Shown piece by piece: positions 1 to 4,026 of a stretch of DNA of 5,731 bases. Numbering within the stretch: position 1 is the stretch's first letter; the number at the start of each line of letters is the position of its first letter. A program made the translations under genes and the position numbers. Source of the DNA: Pseudomonadota bacterium (GTDB taxonomy: Bacteria > Pseudomonadota > Gammaproteobacteria > Xanthomonadales > Xanthomonadaceae); NCBI GenBank assembly GCA_023423675.1, contig JAFAFD010000445.1, positions 1-5,731 on the forward strand, read 5' to 3'. The notes below the pieces were generated by a model that made no database searches, had not been told where the DNA came from, and saw only the letters and a program-made list of their open reading frames with translations.

Positions 1-274
1 GGTAGTGGGGTGTCAACATTGGTTTAAACATACCAGGTCCCCGACGCCCCGCCACCGCCACCGCCGCCCTTGGCCATCAACAGGATCCAGCCGGCGTAAA
101 CTAAAAACCTGGCCACCGATGACATTACGGTAACGGCATCTGAATCGCGTGTCGCATCGATGATCCACAGCGCGCAGCTCGATTAACGCCGCCAACATCA
201 TGCCCACGATGATCGCGCCCAGCCCCTTCAGCGGTGCACGCCGCCGCTGCGCTCGAGGAGATGTGGGTGTTCCT
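1..274. other. Region downstream of the M3 peptidase, no confident gene
   Basis: No confident gene, RNA or hairpin terminator with a T-run is visible here. On the minus strand one frame is open from 294 down to a stop at 13-15. Between about 231 and 175 it reads as a hydrophobic segment (LKGLGAIIVGMMLAALIEL) preceded by an arginine-rich stretch, a positive-inside pattern. A second minus frame, offset by one base and open from 182, takes over and ends at 24 with another hydrophobic segment and a glycine run. Neither frame has a good start codon with a Shine-Dalgarno site. Together they could be a frameshifted small membrane-protein gene, or simply chance. The stretch from about 100 to 165 is visibly less GC-rich than its surroundings. 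Confidence 0.4.
24..125 (-). CDS. Possible 33-aa membrane micropeptide or C-terminal gene remnant
   Basis: A short frame from an ATG at 125 to a TAA at 24-26. Residues about 5-17 (ARFLVYAGWILLMA) form one hydrophobic, membrane-like segment. Lysine and seven consecutive glycines follow, and the tail is ASGTWYV. The glycine codons mix GGC, GGT and GGG, so the run is not a simple slipped triplet. No Shine-Dalgarno sequence precedes the ATG. The frame stays open upstream to 182, where it would overlap the end of a second membrane-like frame, so it may be the C-terminus of a longer frameshifted gene. I do not recognise a family. The call rests only on the protein-like composition. Confidence 0.28.
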   Translation of the reverse strand: MSSVARFLVYAGWILLMAKGGGGGGGASGTWYV

Positions 275-2110
275 TCAGCCGCCCTGCCCAGCTTCTATCT
301 GCGCATGCAGCGCCTGCAGGCGCGCCACCTGGGCGTCGAACACCTGCAGGTCCGCATCCACCAGCGCCGACCAGTCCGGTGCGTGGCCCAGCAGCTGCGC
401 TACCTGTTCCTGCGGCGCGCGGTCGAAGCCTTCGGACAACACGGCCAGATAGCGCTCGCGGAAGCCCTGCGGATCCTGCTGCTCCTGCACGTACAGCTGC
501 ACAGCGACGAGACCGGCGAACAGATAGTTGGCCAAGTACAGCGGAGCTTCGTACATCAGCCGCTTGGTTTCCCAGGTGGCACCCAGCGCGGGGTAGCGCT
601 CGGCCATCATGCCGTAGCCGGACAGCACCTTCAGGGTCAGCGCATCGAGATCATCGGCAGTGCCGAGCGTGCCAGCGGCCACGCCCTGGTAGATCGACTG
701 CTCCAGCTGCGCCTCCTCGGAGGCGATGAACAGCTGCAGCACGATGTCATCCAGCAGCGACCTGAGGTAATAGGACTTGGCACGTGGGTCCTGTGCCTGC
801 TGGTACAGCTGGTCGCGGAATTGCAGCTCGTTGAAGATGGCGTAGGCCTCGTTCAACCACGAGGTACCGTTGCGATAGAACGTCGAGACGTTCCCCCGCT
901 CCATCCACTGCCCGTGCACGGCATGCCCAGCCTCGTGCACGACCTCCACGTCGCTTTCCAGCGTGCCACTGCGCTGGCCGACGAACAGCAGCGAGGGCGC
1001 GCCAGGGGCTGCGACCGGGAAGGCATCGGCGCTGCGCGGACCCAGCGTCGGGGCCATGTCCATGCGCCGCTGGGCCGGGTCGAGCAGCGCGCGTACTTCA
1101 CCGGCGTACTCGGGTCCCAGCCCGCGCATCGCGTCGGTGGCGGTATCGCGCACCTGCTCAAGGGTGAGCACCGGCGGAACGAAGCCTGCATCGGGCAGGC
1201 TGAGATCCCAGATCTGCGGGTCGGCCATGCCCATATGCTGGGCATGTCGCAAAAGCTCATGCTGGTAGGCACGGCGCTGCGGAGCATGGCGCTGCACGGC
1301 GGTCAGGGTTGCCTGCACCGCGTCCGGGTCCAGGCCCATGCGGCGGTAACTGTGCTCGGTGGCACTGCCATCCCCCTGCAGCTGCGAGGCGCGGTCGTTG
1401 ACCTGCACCAGCGCCAGCAGCGTGCTGGCCATGGCCTCGCGCTGCGACGCCACGCCCTGCCAGTAGCCCTTCCAGCCGGCCTCGCGCAGCGCACGGTCCG
1501 GGTGTCGTGACAGCGCCGTGCTGTCCTTGCGGCTGTCCAGCAGCCCGCCGTTGCTGGGGAAGGCCGGATAGCTGGCGTGCTGCAGCAGCTGCCGCTGCAG
1601 GCGCGCGAATGCATCCAGAGCCGGGCTCGCCACCTCGTCCACGGCATCTTCCACGCCCGCAGCAGGCGGCGGCGTGGAGCTGCTGGTATTGCCCAGCGCG
1701 CGCGTGCGCAGCCAGGCGTAGGGCGCCACCCAGCGCGCGTCGGCCGGTGCATCGACCAGCGCCTTGCGCGCGATACCGGCGGCGTCATCGCACACATCCG
1801 CGACGGCGCGCTGCGCCTGCACCGGGCGGGAGTCACGTGCGTTGCGTGCGGCCTGCAGGTGCAGGTAGGCGCGATGACGCTGGCATTCGCCGAGCAGGCG
1901 CTCGGCCTGGCGTACGCGCGTAGCGGGGTCCGTCGGGCCGGCATCACGCAGCGTGGCGACCGCAGCAGAGAGTCTGGTGCGTGCCGCCTGCTCGGCCGCC
2001 GCGTCGGTGAACCAGCTGCGGTCGTCGGCGTGCAGTGTCTGCGCGCTGAGCGTGCCGGTGGAGAGCAGCAGCACGCTGGCGGTGATCGATCGCATCCTGC
2101 GGGTGTTCAT
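275..2110 (-). CDS. Secreted M3-family zinc metallopeptidase (oligopeptidase F-like)
   Basis: A 611-aa zinc endopeptidase, predicted to cut oligopeptides in the periplasm. The zinc site is visible: H392-E-A-G-H396, with E393 as the catalytic base, and E421 in the NEAYAIFNE segment 25 residues later as the likely third ligand. This spacing fits M3 enzymes such as oligoendopeptidase F. A tyrosine-rich stretch at 520-529 (YEAPLYLANY) matches the C-terminal substrate-binding region of the family. The N-terminus is a signal peptide: RRMR, then a hydrophobic core at about 9-16, with likely cleavage after LSA (A23). Many M3 peptidases are cytosolic, so export is notable. The ATG at 2110 is chosen because AAAGGA (2118-2123) lies 7 bases upstream; Met6 is a weaker alternative. 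The lipoprotein gene lies 77 bp upstream on the same strand, with a REP pair between them, so co-transcription is likely. The substrate is unknown. Confidence 0.9.
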   Translation of the reverse strand: MNTRRMRSITASVLLLSTGTLSAQTLHADDRSWFTDAAAEQAARTRLSAAVATLRDAGPTDPATRVRQAERLLGECQRHRAYLHLQAARNARDSRPVQAQRAVADVCDDAAGIARKALVDAPADARWVAPYAWLRTRALGNTSSSTPPPAAGVEDAVDEVASPALDAFARLQRQLLQHASYPAFPSNGGLLDSRKDSTALSRHPDRALREAGWKGYWQGVASQREAMASTLLALVQVNDRASQLQGDGSATEHSYRRMGLDPDAVQATLTAVQRHAPQRRAYQHELLRHAQHMGMADPQIWDLSLPDAGFVPPVLTLEQVRDTATDAMRGLGPEYAGEVRALLDPAQRRMDMAPTLGPRSADAFPVAAPGAPSLLFVGQRSGTLESDVEVVHEAGHAVHGQWMERGNVSTFYRNGTSWLNEAYAIFNELQFRDQLYQQAQDPRAKSYYLRSLLDDIVLQLFIASEEAQLEQSIYQGVAAGTLGTADDLDALTLKVLSGYGMMAERYPALGATWETKRLMYEAPLYLANYLFAGLVAVQLYVQEQQDPQGFRERYLAVLSEGFDRAPQEQVAQLLGHAPDWSALVDADLQVFDAQVARLQALHAQIEAGQGG

Positions 2111-2117
2111 GACAGCG

Positions 2118-2123
2118 TCCTTT
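2118..2123 (-). promoter_or_regulatory. Ribosome binding site of the M3 peptidase gene
   Basis: AAAGGA on the minus strand, 7 bases before the ATG at 2110. It fixes the start at 2110 over the internal Met6. The GTAG head of the neighbouring REP palindrome begins at the very next base (2124), so the REP hairpin abuts the ribosome binding site. Confidence 0.65.
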
Positions 2124-2150
2124 GTAGCGTCGAGCCATGCTCGACGGGAT
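2124..2150 (+). repeat. GTAG-type REP palindrome, left copy of an inverted pair (SMAG-like)
   Basis: GTAG at 2124-2127 is followed by a perfect 8-bp stem, CGTCGAGC (2128-2135) with GCTCGACG (2139-2146), around a CAT loop. The GTAG head plus a GTCGAGC stem is the hallmark of the abundant REP (SMAG) repeats of Stenotrophomonas. Such elements are non-autonomous and are thought to be spread by REP-associated tyrosine transposases encoded elsewhere. This copy differs from the other two in this window in its outer stem pair and loop. Confidence 0.85.
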
Positions 2151-2156
2151 TTGTCC

Positions 2157-2180
2157 GCAGTCGAGCAAGCTCGACTCTAC
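2157..2180 (-). repeat. GTAG-type REP palindrome, right copy of an inverted pair (SMAG-like)
   Basis: Read on the minus strand, GTAG (2180-2177) is followed by a perfect 8-bp stem, AGTCGAGC with GCTCGACT, around a two-base loop. It faces the copy at 2124-2150 so that the GTAG heads point outward. The two can also pair with each other over 12 positions with one mismatch, which would give one larger hairpin. The pair fills most of the gap between the lipoprotein stop (2188) and the peptidase start (2110). In transcripts such pairs can stabilise the upstream message or dampen downstream expression; that role here is inferred. The 24 bases are identical to the REP at 5701-5724. Confidence 0.87.
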
Positions 2181-2187
2181 GGCAGAG

Positions 2188-2709
2188 TCAGATCGATTCG
2201 TCTTCACGCTTGACCAGCTGCCAGCACGGCCTGCGGGCGAAGGTGTAGGTCTGCTGGTCGCTGGTGTCGGGGGTGCGCATCTGCACCTGCATCTGGCCAT
2301 CGGCCAGGGCGGTGACCTGCATCTCGCGGCCGCGACCCTTCAGCGTGGCCGGGTCCGGCATCACCGGCCACTCGACCTCGGCCAGCGCGACGGTGCGCTC
2401 AACCGTGGCCGGTTCGGGCTCGGCGCCGGCATCGATGTAGCTGTCCAGCAGCGGATCGGCCGTGGCCGCTTCCTGCAGGGCAATCTCATGACCGAAGTGC
2501 GCGAGGAACTCCTCGAAGACCGGGTGGGGGCAGTGCGTGCCTGCATCGGCCGTGGCGGCAACCGGCGCGGCCGGGGCACTGGCAGTGGCGGCCGTGCTGG
2601 TCGGGGCCGGCGCCGCAGCTTCGGCCGGTGCGGCCTGTGGCGCGGGCTTGCAGGCCGACAGCGCCAGCCCGAGGGCAAGTGCCAGGGCGGCGTAGTGAAG
2701 CTGGTTCAA
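2188..2709 (-). CDS. Ala/Pro-rich lipoprotein of unknown function
   Basis: A 173-aa predicted lipoprotein. Residues 4-19 form a lipoprotein signal peptide ending in the lipobox LSAC, with the lipidated cysteine at C20. Lys follows at +2 rather than the inner-membrane retention signal Asp, so outer-membrane anchoring is likely. Residues 21-56 are a low-complexity Ala/Pro/Thr linker. A compact domain of about 115 residues follows, with two cysteines (C60 in THCPHP and C162 in RRPCWQ) that could form a disulfide. The start is TTG at 2709: AGGAGG lies five bases before it and the signal peptide begins right after it. The frame stays open far upstream, but that extension is antisense to the C92-type hydrolase gene and lacks these signals. 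The gene probably shares a transcript with the M3 peptidase downstream and diverges from the hydrolase. I do not recognise the domain. Confidence 0.82.
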   Translation of the reverse strand: MNQLHYAALALALGLALSACKPAPQAAPAEAAAPAPTSTAATASAPAAPVAATADAGTHCPHPVFEEFLAHFGHEIALQEAATADPLLDSYIDAGAEPEPATVERTVALAEVEWPVMPDPATLKGRGREMQVTALADGQMQVQMRTPDTSDQQTYTFARRPCWQLVKREDESI

Positions 2710-2865
2710 GGGATCCTCCTGATTCCGGGTCGGTCGCGCGGGTGCCTGGCGCGGGGCAGGCAAGCATAGCCACGGTCGGGTTAACTGCGCTTCCACATCC
2801 GTGCGCCGGAACCACCGCGGGCCACGGGGGTAGACTAGCCCGCTCCCGCCCGACCCTGGTTTCCC
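2710..2865. promoter_or_regulatory. Divergent promoter region between the lipoprotein and C92-type hydrolase genes
   Basis: This 156-bp gap separates two divergent genes and must hold both promoters. On the plus strand TAGACT (2831-2836) is a plausible -10 box about 30 bases before the hydrolase ATG, but no good -35 is visible at 17 bases. On the minus strand TATGCT (2768-2763) is a plausible -10 for the lipoprotein gene, again without a clear -35. No strong operator-like inverted repeat is seen. That promoters lie here follows from the gene layout; the exact boxes are weak guesses. Confidence 0.4.
2715..2720 (-). promoter_or_regulatory. Ribosome binding site that sets the TTG start of the lipoprotein gene
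   Basis: A perfect AGGAGG on the minus strand, five bases upstream of TTG 2709. No ATG or GTG in this frame has a comparable site, and the lipoprotein signal peptide starts at this TTG. The site therefore decides the start codon. Confidence 0.8.
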
Positions 2866-3489
2866 ATGCGCACCTTCCTGCTGGTCATCGGCCTGCTGCT
2901 CTCCCCTTTCTCGACCGCGCTCGCCGCAGGCGTGCAGGTGCGCGAGGGCGACCTGCTGTTCGTCACCGCGGGGCACAGCGGCCTGAGTGCGGCCATCGAC
3001 GATGCCACCGCCACGCAGGGCGCGACCAGCTTCGACCACGTGGCCCTGGTGGCTGCCGGTGCGCATGGCTGGCAGGTACTGCATGCCGATGAAAAGGGCT
3101 CGCGGCAGCAGACGCTGCTGGACTTCCAGCGCGATGCGCGCGGCAAGCAGCGGCAGATCGTCGTGTACCGGCTGCGTGCGGCGCCGGCCGGTGCGATCGT
3201 CGATGCGGTTGCCAAGGCGCGCACGATGCTGGGCAAGCCGTACAACACGGCCTACGTGTTGAACGAGGACAGCTACTACTGCTCGGATTTCATCGAGCGT
3301 GCCTTCCGCGCGCACCATGTGTTCGCGCTGCAGCCGATGAACTTCCGCAACCCGCAGACCGGGGAAATCTCCCAGCATTGGGTGGACCTGTACCGTGGCA
3401 TGGGCATGGACGTGCCGCAGGGCCTGCCCGGCACCAACCCCAACGACATGGCCGCCAGCGCGGTGCTGGAACGGGTCGGCGTGCTGTAA
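2866..3489 (+). CDS. Exported YiiX/YebB-like (C92-type, permuted NlpC/P60) cysteine hydrolase
   Basis: A 207-aa predicted envelope hydrolase of the circularly permuted papain-like fold, in which the catalytic His comes before the Cys. In order: a signal peptide at 1-21 (hydrophobic core at about 4-12, ending ALAAG); GDLLF at 28-32, the usual opening strand of the fold; H58 in FDHVALV, the likely catalytic His; and C139 in YYCSDFIERAF, the likely nucleophile. Relatives of this fold act on amide or ester bonds, including peptidoglycan peptides and lipids, so the substrate cannot be named. The gene diverges from the lipoprotein and ends 21 bases before a strong hairpin terminator. No clear Shine-Dalgarno precedes the ATG. 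The start is supported by the signal peptide beginning there and a possible -10 about 30 bases upstream. Family is fairly sure, function is not. Confidence 0.82.
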   Translation: MRTFLLVIGLLLSPFSTALAAGVQVREGDLLFVTAGHSGLSAAIDDATATQGATSFDHVALVAAGAHGWQVLHADEKGSRQQTLLDFQRDARGKQRQIVVYRLRAAPAGAIVDAVAKARTMLGKPYNTAYVLNEDSYYCSDFIERAFRAHHVFALQPMNFRNPQTGEISQHWVDLYRGMGMDVPQGLPGTNPNDMAASAVLERVGVL

Positions 3490-3509
3490 ACCGGCGTGCT
3501 CTGAAGAGC

Positions 3510-3534
3510 GAAGCCCCGCACGAGGCGGGGCTTC
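3510..3534. terminator. Bidirectional hairpin terminator between convergent genes
   Basis: A perfect 10-bp stem, GAAGCCCCGC (3510-3519) with GCGGGGCTTC (3525-3534), around a 5-base loop ACGAG. It lies 20 bases after the stop of the plus-strand hydrolase and 27 bases beyond the stop of the minus-strand glutamine-rich gene, so it can serve both. The T-run after it is poor (AGTGTT on the plus strand). Its position and very stable stem still make an intrinsic terminator the best reading. Confidence 0.8.
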
Positions 3535-3561
3535 AGTGTTCAGACCTGGTGGGAGCCGGGC

Positions 3562-3720
3562 TCATTCTTCTTCGTCGTTGCCGCCCTGCTGCTGGTTGCG
3601 CTGGTTGCGCTGCTGCTGTTCCTGCTGCTGTTGCTGCTGCTGGTCACGACCCTGCTGCTGATCCTGCTGGTTCTGCTGACCCTTCTGGTTCTGCTGATTC
3701 TGCTGGTTCTGCTGTGCCAT
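3562..3720 (-). CDS. Small, extremely glutamine-rich low-complexity protein
   Basis: A 52-codon gene that is easy to miss because of its size. By my count 28 of 52 residues are Gln and 7 are Asn. It opens MAQQNQQNQQNQKGQQ, has seven glutamines in a row at 27-33, a few Lys/Arg/Asp/Glu breaks, and ends GGNDEEE. Nearly all Gln codons are CAG, with one CAA, so the DNA is a CAG-rich tract. There is no signal peptide, membrane segment or cysteine, so a soluble, disordered cytoplasmic protein is expected. Evidence that it is real: ATG at 3720, GGAG (3732-3729) eight bases upstream, an interrupted protein-like pattern rather than a pure repeat, and a terminator just after its stop shared with the convergent hydrolase. 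The function is unknown. Similarity to small stress-linked low-complexity proteins is only a guess. Confidence 0.68.
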   Translation of the reverse strand: MAQQNQQNQQNQKGQQNQQDQQQGRDQQQQQQQEQQQRNQRNQQQGGNDEEE

Positions 3721-3728
3721 GTCCGTAT

Positions 3729-3732
3729 CTCC
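3729..3732 (-). promoter_or_regulatory. Ribosome binding site of the glutamine-rich small gene
   Basis: GGAG on the minus strand, eight bases before the ATG at 3720. It is important because it is one of the few independent signs that the small glutamine-rich frame is translated. Confidence 0.55.
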
Positions 3733-3769
3733 GAAGCCACGCGCGGAATGCGGTGGACGGGGCCATCGT

Positions 3770-3802
3770 CTGCAGCTGCAGGTTAACCACGCGTTGCAAC
3801 GC
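3770..3802. promoter_or_regulatory. Cluster of three perfect palindromes, candidate operator
   Basis: CTGCAGCTGCAG, GGTTAACC and GCGTTGCAACGC lie within 33 bases, the first two sharing one base. Such clustering is more than expected by chance, and the place, upstream of the glutamine-rich gene, suits an operator for a dimeric regulator. No known regulator site is recognised, so the role is inferred. Confidence 0.3.
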
Positions 3803-3971
3803 AGCTAGGCTGGCGTGCACGGGCTGCGAAAGTGTCCCTCATCCCCTTGCGGCACAAGCCCCTGAAGGATTCATGCTGCCTGTGCATGTGCTCATGCCCG
3901 CACGGCAACAGCCGCATTCAGCGGCCACGGCCCGTGTGACGCGCGCATGACGCCCTCATCCCAAGGTCCCA

Positions 3972-4000
3972 TTTGCAGCCGCGCGCAGCGCCGCTATGGT
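3972..4000 (+). promoter_or_regulatory. Likely sigma-70 type promoter of the acyl-CoA synthetase gene
   Basis: TTTGCA (3972-3977) as -35 and TATGGT (3995-4000) as -10, each matching consensus at 4 of 6 positions, with an ideal 17-base spacer. Transcription would start near 4006-4008, giving a leader of about 20 bases with the ribosome binding site. This start point lies after the upstream in-frame TTG at 3973, which supports translation from 4027. Confidence 0.5.
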
Positions 4001-4016
4001 CAGGCGGAGACCCGCC

Positions 4017-4020
4017 GGAG
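4017..4020 (+). promoter_or_regulatory. Ribosome binding site of the acyl-CoA synthetase gene
   Basis: GGAG six bases before the ATG at 4027. It selects this ATG over the in-frame TTG at 3973, which would add 18 codons and lies inside the predicted -35 box. Confidence 0.65.
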
Positions 4021-4026
4021 ACGCGC

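Larger units (their letters stand above)
3721..4026. other. Divergent intergenic region with palindromes and a hairpin
   Basis: This 306-base gap lies between the glutamine-rich gene (minus) and the acyl-CoA synthetase (plus) and should contain both promoters. It holds a tight run of perfect palindromes, CTGCAGCTGCAG (3770-3781), GGTTAACC (3781-3788) and GCGTTGCAACGC (3791-3802), about 50-80 bases upstream of the small gene's start. A looser inverted repeat is TGCCTGTGC (3877-3885) with GCACGGCA (3900-3907), eight pairs with one bulged T. The synthetase promoter and ribosome binding site lie at its right end. I see no convincing gene or tRNA. Confidence 0.55.

Noticed and set aside
1..40. GTAG at 2-5 as another REP element
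   Set aside because: No inverted repeat follows this GTAG, unlike the three real copies, which have 8-bp stems directly after it.
200..1510. Long plus-strand open frame of 436 codons opposite the M3 peptidase
   Set aside because: It is antisense to a gene with clear catalytic motifs and a signal peptide. Its translation is rich in His, Gln, Arg and Leu, as expected from reading GC-rich coding DNA backwards, and shows no family motif.
2710..3378. Upstream extension of the lipoprotein frame to an ATG at 3378
   Set aside because: The extension is antisense to the cysteine hydrolase gene. The AGGAGG plus TTG and the lipoprotein signal peptide at 2709 show the true start.
3600..3715. CAG/CTG triplet tract as a CRISPR or satellite array
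   Set aside because: There are no repeat-spacer units. The pattern is explained by codons of the glutamine-rich gene, with interruptions that keep the frame.
3540..3740. Minus-strand 66-aa Ser/Arg/Thr-rich frame over the same tract
   Set aside because: It reads the CAG tract in another frame (AGC/GCA type codons) and has no ribosome binding site as good as that of the 52-codon gene. It also runs to the edge of the terminator hairpin.
3562..3783. Plus-strand leucine-rich, membrane-like frame opposite the glutamine-rich gene
   Set aside because: CAG (Gln) codons read backwards give CTG (Leu), so the hydrophobic run is an automatic by-product. The frame has no ATG, GTG or TTG start before the hydrophobic run and no ribosome binding site.
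3965..3976. Sigma-54-like GG...GC pair before the acyl-CoA synthetase gene
   Set aside because: The gap between GG and GC is 8 bases rather than the required 10, whereas a sigma-70-type pair with an ideal 17-base spacer is present at the same place.
3973..4026. TTG at 3973 as start of the acyl-CoA synthetase
   Set aside because: It lies inside the predicted -35 box and has no Shine-Dalgarno, while ATG 4027 has GGAG six bases upstream.
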